Positions 38,226-46,691 of a stretch of DNA of 64,000 bases are shown in pieces. The position numbers and the translations under genes were made by a program. The notes under the pieces were generated by a model. That model was not told the origin of the DNA, made no database searches, and was given only the letters and a program-made list of their open reading frames with translations. Positions within the stretch are counted from its first letter, which is position 1; each line of letters begins with the position of its first letter. The DNA lies in the NCBI GenBank assembly GCA_003611955.1, contig RAZE01000015.1, positions 1-64,000 on the forward strand. Reading direction: 5' to 3'. This DNA is from a bacterium 1XD8-76. GTDB lineage: Bacteria; Bacillota; Clostridia; Lachnospirales; Lachnospiraceae.

Positions 38226-38714
38226 ATGAAAAACCTCTCTCTCTACCGCAAACGCCTGATTCCCGACGAATGTATTTTACTGAAGGACGATATCATTCTG
38301 AAGGCGGATGACGACCACATCCTGACCAGATGGAACACCCTGAAACCCAAGAAAATACTGCACCATGGCGATTCCTGCTACTATCTGAACAAAGGCGTCA
38401 AAGTCAGCAGATTTTACACGGAGGATAACTTTCTGATCTGCTGGTACTGCGACATTGTATCGTACGAATGGAAAGACGAAAAAAGCACCCTTCTCTCCAC
38501 CGATCTGCTTCTGGATGTTCTTGTCTACCCGGATGGTTCCTATAAACTTGTTGATATGGATGAACTGGCGCAGGCTCATGCCAGGAAGCTGATATCCGAT
38601 GCGCTCCTGCAAACTTCCCTCATGACCGCCAGTCGATTATTGAATGAACTTTATGAAAATCAATTTCATAAAATATACACTGCCGTATTTGACAGCTGTG
38701 AAAACTCCTTTTAA
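38226..38714 (+). CDS. DUF402-domain protein
   Basis: About 162 residues from the ATG at 38226, which has AGGAGA five bases upstream. The DUF402 core is visible: GVKVSRFYTEDNFLICWYCDIV, STDLLLDVLVYPDGSYKLVDMDELAQA. Characterised members (for example staphylococcal Ntdp) hydrolyse nucleoside tri- and diphosphates. This one has the conserved acidic residues in DLLLDV and VDMDEL. It is followed after 21 bases by tadA and probably shares its transcript. Confidence 0.82.
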   Translation: MKNLSLYRKRLIPDECILLKDDIILKADDDHILTRWNTLKPKKILHHGDSCYYLNKGVKVSRFYTEDNFLICWYCDIVSYEWKDEKSTLLSTDLLLDVLVYPDGSYKLVDMDELAQAHARKLISDALLQTSLMTASRLLNELYENQFHKIYTAVFDSCENSF

Positions 38715-38735
38715 GATGCCGGAGCGAAAAAATTC

Positions 38736-39272
38736 ATGAACACAACATCGACGGAAAAACTGCAGAAAAAATATATGAGGGCCGCCCTCGGACAGGCAAA
38801 AAAGGCACTTCTTTTGGGAGAAGTGCCGATCGGCTGTGTCATCGTATATAAGGATAAGATCATCGCCAGAGGATACAACCGCAGAAACACGGACAAAAAC
38901 ACCCTCTCCCACGCCGAGCTGATCGCCATAAAGCGGGCGAGCAAAAAACTCGGAGACTGGCGTCTGGAGGAGTGCACGCTCTATGTGACTTTAGAACCCT
39001 GCCAGATGTGTTCCGGCGCCATTGTGCAGGCGCGGATTCCTCACGTAGTCATCGGCTGCATGAACCCGAAAGCGGGCTGCGCCGGCTCCATTCTGAATCT
39101 GCTTGAGATGCCTGAGTTCAACCATCAGGTTCAGATCACAAAGGGCGTTCTGGAGGAAGAATGCAGCGCTGCCCTGAAACAATTTTTTAAGGACCTGAGA
39201 ATCCGCAATAAGCTGGAAAAGAAAAGTTCTACTCCCGCCGAAATACCCACTCCCGCTGAATCTGATAGCTGA
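38736..39272 (+). CDS. tadA: tRNA adenosine(34) deaminase
   Basis: A 178-residue zinc enzyme that converts A34 of tRNA-Arg(ACG) to inosine. Zinc site: His59-Ala-Glu61 (LSHAELIAI) with Glu61 the proton shuttle, and PCQMC with Cys89 and Cys92. GCAGSILNLLEMPEFNHQV is also family-typical. The C-terminal tail (SSTPAEIPTPAES) is poorly conserved and overlaps the end of the convergent glycosyltransferase gene by 44 bases. Confidence 0.96.
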   Translation: MNTTSTEKLQKKYMRAALGQAKKALLLGEVPIGCVIVYKDKIIARGYNRRNTDKNTLSHAELIAIKRASKKLGDWRLEECTLYVTLEPCQMCSGAIVQARIPHVVIGCMNPKAGCAGSILNLLEMPEFNHQVQITKGVLEEECSAALKQFFKDLRIRNKLEKKSSTPAEIPTPAESDS

Positions 39273-40296
39273 GCAAAAACAAGAGCCCATCCACCAGCGC
39301 CTTGAATAACGTTTTACCCAGGCTTCCCGCCGGGAACAGAAATGCCAGCAGCGACACAAAACCCGCGGAAGCCCCAAACTGCAATACACACAGCATATAA
39401 TATTTCAGGATCGAATTTCTGCCGCCGCCGCGAAACACTTTCCGGCGGTTTATATTATAGTTGAACAGGGAGGAACAGATCCTCGCGGCTGCCGTCGCGA
39501 TCGCGATATTCCACCCCTCCTCAGGCATCGCATATGTCAGCAGTCTGATACCCAGATAAAACAGCAGCAGGTCGATCAACGAAGACGCGACGGAGCTGGC
39601 GGCAAAAGCAAAAATCGTCCGGTAAATACGCAGGGAATCTCTCAGAGGATTAAAATGGGAAGATTCATTTTCCTCCAGATAAATCGTGCGGATCGGTACC
39701 TCCTCAAACGGAATGCGCCGCGCCTTCATCTCTAACAGCATATTCGTCTCATACTCGTATCTGCTGCCCTCTATCTCCATCATCACTTCCAGATACCGGG
39801 CGGGAATCGCGCGAAGCCCGGTCTGCGTATCCGTTATTCTCATGCCGCAGGCAAACCGGAAAACTCCCTTTGTTATTACATTTCCAAACCGGCTTCGCAA
39901 GGGCACTTCCCTCTTTGAGAAATCTCTCGCCCCCAGAATAACGCAGTCCGGTTTCTCCCATAATTTTTCACAACATGCCAGAATATCCTTCACATGATGC
40001 TGGTTATCCCCGTCCACCGTGACAACACTGCAGTCAGGGCGTTCTCTCAGACAATACGCAAAAGCGGTCTTTAGAGCGCAGCCTTTTCCTCTGTTTTCCG
40101 GATGGGTCAACACCGTCACTCCCGGAAAGAGCGCCGCCCTCTCAAATAGCGGCGCGTAGGTCACACCGCCCCCGTCATCCACGAGGATGATGTCCTGAAA
40201 TCCGCTCTCCACCAGCCCTCTCACCACCTCCATAAGTTTTTCGTCCGGCTGATAGGAGGGTACGATCACTGATATTTTATCCGTAAATTGCGTCAT
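39229..40296 (-). CDS. Glycosyltransferase family 2 fused to GtrA-like membrane domain
   Basis: A 355-residue protein. The N-terminal GT-A domain (about 8-225) has SVIVPSYQPDEKLMEVV, ILVDDGGG, NRGKGCALKTAFAYCL and the DxD-like VVTVDGDNQH. The C-terminal GtrA-like domain (about 235-355) has four transmembrane helices. The pair resembles enzymes that load a sugar on undecaprenyl phosphate and flip it, as in cell-wall glycan decoration. The last 44 bases overlap tadA on the other strand. Confidence 0.88.
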   Translation of the reverse strand: MTQFTDKISVIVPSYQPDEKLMEVVRGLVESGFQDIILVDDGGGVTYAPLFERAALFPGVTVLTHPENRGKGCALKTAFAYCLRERPDCSVVTVDGDNQHHVKDILACCEKLWEKPDCVILGARDFSKREVPLRSRFGNVITKGVFRFACGMRITDTQTGLRAIPARYLEVMMEIEGSRYEYETNMLLEMKARRIPFEEVPIRTIYLEENESSHFNPLRDSLRIYRTIFAFAASSVASSLIDLLLFYLGIRLLTYAMPEEGWNIAIATAAARICSSLFNYNINRRKVFRGGGRNSILKYYMLCVLQFGASAGFVSLLAFLFPAGSLGKTLFKALVDGLLFLLSYQIQREWVFRRE

Positions 40297-40318
40297 GCAA
40301 AGTCCTCTTTTAAAAAAT

Positions 40319-40347
40319 TTGATATATCGACAGAATTATTCTATAAT
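40319..40347 (+). promoter_or_regulatory. Promoter of the large membrane protein gene
   Basis: TTGATA (40319-40324), a 17-base spacer and a perfect TATAAT (40342-40347), 45 bases before the ATG. Confidence 0.75.
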
Positions 40348-40391
40348 AAAATGGCAATAATTACAAATTATAATTTACAGGAAAGGTTTAT

Positions 40392-41966
40392 ATGGCAAAT
40401 TTTAAAAAAATTCATTTTTCAGGGATCCTCTTTACCGCTTTCTTTTTTTCAGTCTTTATTATGCTGCTCGGTATGGATCGTTATTCCCCGAAACTTCTCT
40501 TAGTATCCTCCTTTTTTATTTTTCTGGCGGGCGGCACTCTTCTTGATATTGCCATCCGACATCTCTCGCCAAAAGCGCGGCAAATTCTTTCGGGGGAACA
40601 TCTCGGAAACAGCATATACGCCTTCTTTTCGGACCGGAAGCTGAAATTGCTGCTGTGGGGACTTATCACCCTGTTTTTTATCCCTGCCTATCTGGCACTG
40701 TTTCCCGGTACCTTCGGCTATGACGCTCCCGTTCAGGCTGCACAGTATTTCGGAGAGATGGAACTCACCAGCGCCAATCCTCTGTTTCACACTTACCTTC
40801 TCGGTCTGTTTCTTTCCTTCGGTGAAACCCTGCTCAAAAGCGCCTCCCTCGGCGTGGCCCTTTTCTGCCTGATCCAGGGGCTTTTAGTGACTCATGTGGT
40901 GGCAAGATCCTTTTTATTCTTAAAGAAAATTCACACCCCCTTCACAGTGATTCTGATCGGTCTTTTATGGATCTTATGCAATCCCACACTCCATGTCCTT
41001 ACCTTCAACGTGACAAAAGATATCCTGCTCGGCGTTTGCCTTCTGCATTTTCTGTTGAATTTGCTGGATATATTGTGCGTCCCAGAACCATCAAAAGCGG
41101 ACTTTTTCCGTTTGATTCTCTCCGGTGTCATCATGTGCCTTATGAGAAACGCCGCCATCTATCTGGTGGCGTCGCTCATGATCCTCATGCTTTTTGCCCT
41201 GCGAAAATACCAAAAAATAATACTCTCTCTGAGTATGGTTTTCCTCGTCTCCTGGCTGTTATCCGCATTTTTTTCGTATGGTCTGAAAATTCCCGCCGGA
41301 AACGCCCGCGAAAATATGAGTATCCCTATCCAACAGCTCGCCGCAGTCAGCCACGCCTATTACTATGGTCCCGAGCCGCCCGACATCACGGAGGCACAGC
41401 TAAACACGATCCATGAACTCATTCCCGAGGAAGCCATGGAAGTTTTTCTGTATGACACCGTGGATCTCGTGAAAGCGGTTTTTGACACGGAAGTTTTTTC
41501 CGAAGCCCCGGGGAAATACATTTCCCTTTATCTCACCGTCGGCAGGCAGAATCCGTCCATTTATCTCCGCGCGTTCCGGGACATGGTTATACCCTATTTT
41601 GACATGACAAAGAGTGCTCGAAGGCTTCTGTCTCTCTCGGAAACTTTTCCGGAGATATCCCATCTGCGCATTTCCAGATATGATCTTTTTCCGTCTTACT
41701 ACGCCTTTCTGGAAGGCCAAATAGAAACAGAGCACTACTGCTTCGTCCTGCAGCCCGGCATCTCCATCTGGCTTATGGTCCTGGGCATCGCGGTCTCCAT
41801 AGAACGGAAAAGCCGAAAAATACTGTTGTGCATCCTGCCCATTGCCCTCTACTTTATGGGACTGCTGTTGGGCCCCATGGCACTTCTGCGCTATTTATTT
41901 CCGATGATGCTGGCCACTCCGCTGCTCTTTGGGATTCTTTTCCTCGATGAGCACGCTGTCCCTTGA
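40392..41966 (+). CDS. Polytopic membrane protein, DUF6020-like glycosyltransferase-type
   Basis: A 524-residue protein with some ten or more transmembrane helices. After two helices comes LALFPGTFGYDAPVQAAQYFG, which resembles the substrate-loop of GT-C glycosyltransferases (DUF6020/PMT-like). An extracellular region lies at about 300-430 before the last helices. It is divergent from the GT2-GtrA gene, suggesting that both decorate the same envelope glycan, with lipid-linked sugar made by one and transferred by the other. That pairing is inference. AGGAAAGG precedes the ATG. Confidence 0.7.
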   Translation: MANFKKIHFSGILFTAFFFSVFIMLLGMDRYSPKLLLVSSFFIFLAGGTLLDIAIRHLSPKARQILSGEHLGNSIYAFFSDRKLKLLLWGLITLFFIPAYLALFPGTFGYDAPVQAAQYFGEMELTSANPLFHTYLLGLFLSFGETLLKSASLGVALFCLIQGLLVTHVVARSFLFLKKIHTPFTVILIGLLWILCNPTLHVLTFNVTKDILLGVCLLHFLLNLLDILCVPEPSKADFFRLILSGVIMCLMRNAAIYLVASLMILMLFALRKYQKIILSLSMVFLVSWLLSAFFSYGLKIPAGNARENMSIPIQQLAAVSHAYYYGPEPPDITEAQLNTIHELIPEEAMEVFLYDTVDLVKAVFDTEVFSEAPGKYISLYLTVGRQNPSIYLRAFRDMVIPYFDMTKSARRLLSLSETFPEISHLRISRYDLFPSYYAFLEGQIETEHYCFVLQPGISIWLMVLGIAVSIERKSRKILLCILPIALYFMGLLLGPMALLRYLFPMMLATPLLFGILFLDEHAVP

Positions 41967-41991
41967 CTTTTTCGCTCAAACACCCTATACT
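41963..41991 (+). promoter_or_regulatory. Promoter of the SRP RNA
   Basis: TTGACT (41963-41968), a 17-base spacer and TATACT (41986-41991). The -35 overlaps the stop codon of the preceding gene. Confidence 0.88.
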
Positions 41992-41997
41992 GAATAA

Positions 41998-42194
41998 CAT
42001 AATTGCATCGGGCAGCCTGTTGCAGCTGCCCCCGGCAAGCAGCGATGAAGTTTGGGTCTTGCGCAATGGAAATCTGTGAACCGTGTCAGGTTGGGAACAA
42101 AGCAGCACTAAACAGAACCTTTCATGTGACGTGAGGAAGCCTGGCGGAGCCGGCTGCCGGGGTAACGTGCAGCAGGCTGTCCGGTGCAATTGTT
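41998..42194 (+). ncRNA. ffs: Signal recognition particle RNA (4.5S/scRNA)
   Basis: The conserved domain IV is plain at 42085-42106: GTCAGG, a three-base stem closing a GGAA tetraloop (TTG-GGAA-CAA), then AGCAGCA. The 5' end (AATTGCATCGGGCAGCCTG) pairs with the 3' end (CAGGCTG...GGTGCAATTG), and inner arms CCCCGGC/GCCGGGG extend the rod. A T-rich tail TGTTTT follows. Ends are estimated from pairing and the promoter. It binds Ffh to target membrane proteins. Confidence 0.92.
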
Positions 42195-42202
42195 TTATCT
42201 TC

Positions 42203-43219
42203 TCACCTTTCCGCCATAACATGCCGGTACATCTTTTCCACATCCGCTTCCATGTGAACCGGCACCAGCTTAATTTCCGGATTTTCCCTCGCAAAAACAA
42301 CAAATATCTGGTGCGCAAACCCCTGTCCCATCCAGCTTAACCCTTCAAAATCCAAAACGACTTCCCTGAATTTGTCCAGCCTGTTGCATACTCTTTTGGC
42401 CTGCGACCTCGACACCGGGGAGGCGCTGAAAATATTTTTCAAGGGTATTGTCGTCTTTGTAAATCCGCCGTCATCATTTGTATAGAGATCAAAAATCTCC
42501 TGAGGTGTTTTCTCCGAAAAATTTGACAGGGACATCACAACCTTCGTGCCGGGTTTTCTCTCGCAGGAGAGATTTGCAATCCCGCCGTCATCAAATTTAT
42601 TGTTTGTGAATACTTTGCCATCAGAAAATATATAGAAGCTGTCCATCATTTTCGAGCTGAAAAAAATACCTTCCCCCGAATGATTATCCGGATCTGTTGT
42701 CAGCTTTCCTTTCATCAGTTCGCAGATCGCTTCCTCCAGCGATGAAAACCTAAAATGCTCCTTTATCTTCTCAAAAATGCCTACGCCTTCATCTGTAATC
42801 TCAGCAGTTGTATTCAGGTAATCTCTTATGACTGTCACATATACATTTTCAGAGAGAGAATGCTCCATCGCATTATTGATCATCTCACTGAAAGCATAGC
42901 TCCATATTTCCTGCAGATTCCCGCAAAGCTCTTTTACATATGGAAACATGCAATTATCATAAACCGCTATATCCGAATCCAGTTCGCCCTTTTCTCTCCT
43001 TAAATCAAAACTGCGTTCTTCTTTTATCAGCTCATACTGCCCTCTCTTTACTCTTCTGATGATACCCCTGTCTGTCAGTTCGTTGATATAAGTGTGAACC
43101 GTGTTCTGATTTATGGAAAATGTCTCCGCTACAGCCCTTGAAATATTGTCGTTTTTCTCTTCTATTTTCTTCAATATGTAAAAAAGGATCGCTCTTTTCT
43201 GATCTTCCTTAAATCTCAT
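42203..43219 (-). CDS. HTH - GHKL ATPase - DUF4325 (STAS-like) regulator
   Basis: About 338 residues from the ATG at 43219 (six bases after GGGGGG). The N-terminal winged helix (about 5-65) has ISRAVAETFSINQNTVHTYINEL. A GHKL ATPase follows with N-box FSEMINNAMEHS, G1 DEGVGIF and a loop SGEGIFFS. The C-terminal DUF4325 domain (about 265-338) has VSRSQAKRVCNRLDKFREVVLDFEGLSWMGQGFAHQIFVVF, resembling STAS anti-sigma antagonists. The combination suggests a phospho- or nucleotide-switched transcription factor. The repeats at 43240-43302 are probably its own operator. No partner gene is adjacent. Confidence 0.82.
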   Translation of the reverse strand: MRFKEDQKRAILFYILKKIEEKNDNISRAVAETFSINQNTVHTYINELTDRGIIRRVKRGQYELIKEERSFDLRREKGELDSDIAVYDNCMFPYVKELCGNLQEIWSYAFSEMINNAMEHSLSENVYVTVIRDYLNTTAEITDEGVGIFEKIKEHFRFSSLEEAICELMKGKLTTDPDNHSGEGIFFSSKMMDSFYIFSDGKVFTNNKFDDGGIANLSCERKPGTKVVMSLSNFSEKTPQEIFDLYTNDDGGFTKTTIPLKNIFSASPVSRSQAKRVCNRLDKFREVVLDFEGLSWMGQGFAHQIFVVFARENPEIKLVPVHMEADVEKMYRHVMAER

Positions 43220-43239
43220 TGTCATCCCCCCTTTCTGAT

Positions 43240-43302
43240 ATCTTATTTAATTATTCGCTTATTGTCAAATATTATTCGCTTTAACAAAAAAGAAATTCGT
43301 TT
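43240..43302 (-). promoter_or_regulatory. Promoter with three 21-bp-spaced operator repeats
   Basis: The minus strand has TTGACA (43263-43268), 17 bases, TAAGAT (43240-43245). Elements ATTATTCGCTT at 43250-43260 and 43271-43281, and the related GAAATTCGTTT at 43292-43302, begin exactly 21 bases apart. The first lies between -10 and -35. Phased repeats on one DNA face suggest cooperative binding, most simply autorepression by the HTH protein downstream. Confidence 0.75.
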
Positions 43303-43372
43303 TAAATTAATTTAAAATGATTATCTCACCGGAATCTCAAATGAAAAACGAACTTTCCCCCAAAAATAAAAG

Positions 43373-43393
43373 GGAGCCGAAATAATCGGCTCC
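43373..43393 (-). terminator. Rho-independent terminator
   Basis: Perfect eight-base stem GGAGCCGA (43373-43380) / TCGGCTCC (43386-43393), five bases past the stop at 43398, followed on the minus strand by CTTTTATTTTT. Confidence 0.9.
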
Positions 43394-43397
43394 AATT

Positions 43398-44627
43398 TCA
43401 TATCTCCACTCTCCTCAGGTAGTAACCAAAATCCCCGTTCTCGGCCGGTTCTCTCTTTCCGTCAAAGGCCTCAAAACCGAACATTACCGCGACCTTCTTC
43501 TCCCTCTCATGGAATGTGCCGGGCACTCCCAGATAGTAAACGACCTTCCTCTCTTTCTCCTTTCTCCCGAGAATCAGGTGCTTATAATTGTAGTAGCCAT
43601 GCAGCAGAAAACTGTTATGTACCAGTTCCTGATATTTCTCTGTGAAAATCACGAAGTCCTTCGGAGTGATCTTCAAATATTCCTCCTCCTCCCTGATCGG
43701 GTGCACCACAGGGTACGTCTCCCTCAGCTGCTTCCACTTATCGGGCTGCAGTTCCTGCTCCAGAATCTGCACTTCCGGTATTCCCGGCTCCTCCTCCTGG
43801 GTCCGGGCTTCCTCAGCCCCCTGAAGGATCTCCTCCTCCAGCGTACACTCCGCCTCTGATACCTCTATCCTTTCCGCCTCGTCCTTTCTCACTTCCCTCT
43901 CCAGCATCTCCTGCATGGATTCTTCCTCTTCTTCCGGCAGCATTTTTTCCACAGTGATCGTCTCTACCTCTATGCCCTCCTGCGTTTTCCAGACCGGAGC
44001 GTCCTCCAAAATATTCTCCTGCAGATCTTTTTCTTCCGTCTGCTCGTTCACTATCTTTTCCACGCGGGAATTTTCCGACACAGGTGTCACAATCAGATTC
44101 ACTTCCACAGGAGCCTCATCCGCCTTCGCGCCGCTGTCTCCGTCCTGCAGCCGCTCCTGCGCCTGCGGCTGTCTCAGCTTATATCCAGCCCCCGCATTTT
44201 CCTGCTCCTGCCGCCGCGCCGGCATAAAGTTTGTCACAACCCAGCGGGATTCCAGGTATTGATACTCATGTAGTTCGATCTTAATGCCGCAGATTCCGTC
44301 GTACCTCAGCCCGGATCCCGCCATATTTTCCGCATTCAGCCGCACCGCACAGTGCCCCTGACCGTTGCGGATGTTCAGATTGCCCAGCAGATGTTTCTGC
44401 ACATTGTTTCTCCGGTTTTCCGTATATAGATCGCCCTCTCGTCTCTCCGGTTTCTCCGACAGCAGATACACCTTCGCCTCCCCGCTTCCCATCAGCCTTG
44501 GGCCTTTCATATAGACGATCATCTGGCAGAGGCTGTCCCTCACCTGAAATTTCACATACCCGGCATTCTGCAACTTGATACCGCTCTCGTAATAGCTCAA
44601 ATATCTGATTCTTTTATCATAATACAA
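43398..44627 (-). CDS. Large acidic protein of unknown function, TTG start
   Basis: About 409 residues from a TTG at 44627, which has AAAGGAGG eight bases upstream; the in-frame ATG at 44678 has no ribosome site. The N-terminal domain (about 1-140) and C-terminal domain (about 310-409, LKITPKDFVIFTEKYQELVHN... ending FGYYLRRVEI) are conserved-looking. Between them is a long Glu-rich low-complexity stretch (EEEEESMQEMLEREVR and similar). I recall the C-terminal part as DUF6128 of Lachnospiraceae, not verified. It closes the run with the LRR protein and a strong terminator follows. Confidence 0.6.
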   Translation of the reverse strand: MYYDKRIRYLSYYESGIKLQNAGYVKFQVRDSLCQMIVYMKGPRLMGSGEAKVYLLSEKPERREGDLYTENRRNNVQKHLLGNLNIRNGQGHCAVRLNAENMAGSGLRYDGICGIKIELHEYQYLESRWVVTNFMPARRQEQENAGAGYKLRQPQAQERLQDGDSGAKADEAPVEVNLIVTPVSENSRVEKIVNEQTEEKDLQENILEDAPVWKTQEGIEVETITVEKMLPEEEEESMQEMLEREVRKDEAERIEVSEAECTLEEEILQGAEEARTQEEEPGIPEVQILEQELQPDKWKQLRETYPVVHPIREEEEYLKITPKDFVIFTEKYQELVHNSFLLHGYYNYKHLILGRKEKERKVVYYLGVPGTFHEREKKVAVMFGFEAFDGKREPAENGDFGYYLRRVEI

Positions 44628-44735
44628 CCCCGTTTCCTCCTTTAGACAGTCAGTTTTAATATGCTTCCTATTGACCATCTTATGAGAAAACGGGGCCCGT
44701 TATGCCGACTTATTTAATGTTTACCGGTTTTCTTA

Positions 44736-46691
44736 TCACCGGACGATCTCCACGCCCTCATCCATTCCCTCCAACTCCCCCACCGCATTTTCCTCAATAT
44801 TTAAATAAGCCAGATGTTCCGCCTGAGCAAGAGGCGAAAGGTCTGTTATATAGTTATCCCGCACACTCAATCTCGAGAGATTTTTCAGATCCCGCGCGAA
44901 CTCCAGATCCGTCAACTCATTGCTGTCGAGATACAGCTCCTCCAAATTCGGAAACTTCTTCAAAAAATCCAGATGCCCACAAAGCTCCACGTCATCGTAC
45001 CAGACGTCTGTCACTCCGCTGTAGGACTCCAGATAATAATTCTTATGCAGAGACATATCCCGCATACTCAGCACTCTGAGGGAAGGATTTTCAGCGATCC
45101 GTTCAAAATCGATTTCAAAGGAGCCCTCATCCAGATACAGCTCCTCCAGATTCGGCAGATTGAAAGCGCAGGAAACGTCCCCTGCGACCTGAAGCCTATA
45201 GTCAAATCCGAACCACTGCGTATTATAAATATCCCCGTTGAAATCCGCGTACTTTAAATTTGTCATGCCCTCCAGAAACTCAAGGCCCCTTATATAATAG
45301 GTTGCGGAATTCCAGACAGAGTAAAACGTCAGCCGCTCCACACCGCTTAAAGTGGAGAGCGCGTCTATCCCATCCACATTGCAGTTGCGAATCGAAAGCT
45401 CTTTTATCATTTTCAGATCCCGCAGGGACGCAACTGAGCCAAGCCCGCTCACATCCAGCTTTTCCAGTTCTGTCAGCGCCGAGAGATCGGGGTCTGTCTG
45501 GGTTACCGCCTTCTTGATCGTCAGCTCCCTCAGTCCTGTCAGCCGCCCCACGGCATCAAAATCTTTCGCATCATTGTTATCGATCAGGCACAGACTCCGC
45601 AGCCCCGTCAGTTCCCCCAGCGGCTCCAGGCTGATGACCGAGCTTTCTTTCAATGTCAGGGAGGACAGGCCGGACAGCCCTTCCAGAAATCCCACATCGC
45701 GTATGATATCGGATTCCAGATACAGCGATTCCAGACCGGGCATCACGGATATCGCGGAATAATCTCTGACGCGCAGCTCATTCTCCGAACTTCCGGAGTC
45801 CGAGTTGACCGTATCCTCCAGCGATAATTCCTTTAAATTTTTCAGAACAATAAGCTGCTTTAAATTCTCATCCGGCATGTTCTGAATATACAGTTTCTCC
45901 AGATTGACAAAGCGCGATATCCCTTCCATGGATTGGATATCCGCCAGCCTCAGCTCAATGATCTTCCCCGCGTCCGGCAGCATGGAGACAATATCGTCTA
46001 TCTCCATCCCTCTGACGCTGAGGCCCCTCAGCTCTGTCATCCCGCTCAGGTCCATATCATCGGGCAGAGCCGTCCCCAGTTTCAGGCATACAAGACCGGT
46101 AAAATTCTCTGCATCCGAAACGTCCCATCCCATCCCTGAAAATACTGCCTTCCTTATCTCCGCCGAATCGCTGTAGGGATCATCAAAGCTATACCACACA
46201 TAATCCTCATCGATCGAGCTTACTACCTGCAGATATTTCACGCTCTGCAGCTCCTCCTGCGTGACGCTGTCCTTTTGGAACATTTCACTTATCATCGCAT
46301 CATACAGGGGACTATTCCCCGTGTCGATCTCTTCCTCCTCCACCGCATCTCCGTAAGCGTTATAATGGACGCTTCCGGTGTACGGTACGGTTTCGCTCGA
46401 AGATCGCGATGAGTTGGAAGACTCCAAAACGGTGCCTGTTATCGTCAAAAATACAGCAAAAAGCATCCCCCAGACGATCCACATCGGGCGCTCTTTACTG
46501 CCGGAAGCATTCGAGTGTGTCCCGGATGCTTCCCAGGTATATTTATTGTGATCGGTATGCCGCCGCGCCTCTCCATCGTCCACCAGAAACTGATTGCCGC
46601 AATACTGACATGTCGCCAGCCCTGACTGAACATCCTTCCATTCCAGTTTCCCGCCGCAGGCAGGACAACTGATCTGAACCAGTTTTACCAT
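44736..46691 (-). CDS. Zinc-ribbon, membrane-anchored leucine-rich-repeat protein
   Basis: About 651 residues from the ATG at 46691 (TGATG overlap with the preceding stop). A zinc ribbon at about 8-40 (CPACGGKLEW...CQYCGNQF) is followed by a basic linker and a transmembrane helix (about 72-90). The rest is extracytoplasmic: some 15 or more internalin/SDS22-type leucine-rich repeats, for example LTGLRSLCLIDNN and FPNLEELYLDSNELTDLEF. It probably senses or binds a surface ligand. Zinc-ribbon plus anchor proteins are common in Clostridia; a partner is not evident except the coupled regulator. Confidence 0.85.
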   Translation of the reverse strand: MVKLVQISCPACGGKLEWKDVQSGLATCQYCGNQFLVDDGEARRHTDHNKYTWEASGTHSNASGSKERPMWIVWGMLFAVFLTITGTVLESSNSSRSSSETVPYTGSVHYNAYGDAVEEEEIDTGNSPLYDAMISEMFQKDSVTQEELQSVKYLQVVSSIDEDYVWYSFDDPYSDSAEIRKAVFSGMGWDVSDAENFTGLVCLKLGTALPDDMDLSGMTELRGLSVRGMEIDDIVSMLPDAGKIIELRLADIQSMEGISRFVNLEKLYIQNMPDENLKQLIVLKNLKELSLEDTVNSDSGSSENELRVRDYSAISVMPGLESLYLESDIIRDVGFLEGLSGLSSLTLKESSVISLEPLGELTGLRSLCLIDNNDAKDFDAVGRLTGLRELTIKKAVTQTDPDLSALTELEKLDVSGLGSVASLRDLKMIKELSIRNCNVDGIDALSTLSGVERLTFYSVWNSATYYIRGLEFLEGMTNLKYADFNGDIYNTQWFGFDYRLQVAGDVSCAFNLPNLEELYLDEGSFEIDFERIAENPSLRVLSMRDMSLHKNYYLESYSGVTDVWYDDVELCGHLDFLKKFPNLEELYLDSNELTDLEFARDLKNLSRLSVRDNYITDLSPLAQAEHLAYLNIEENAVGELEGMDEGVEIVR

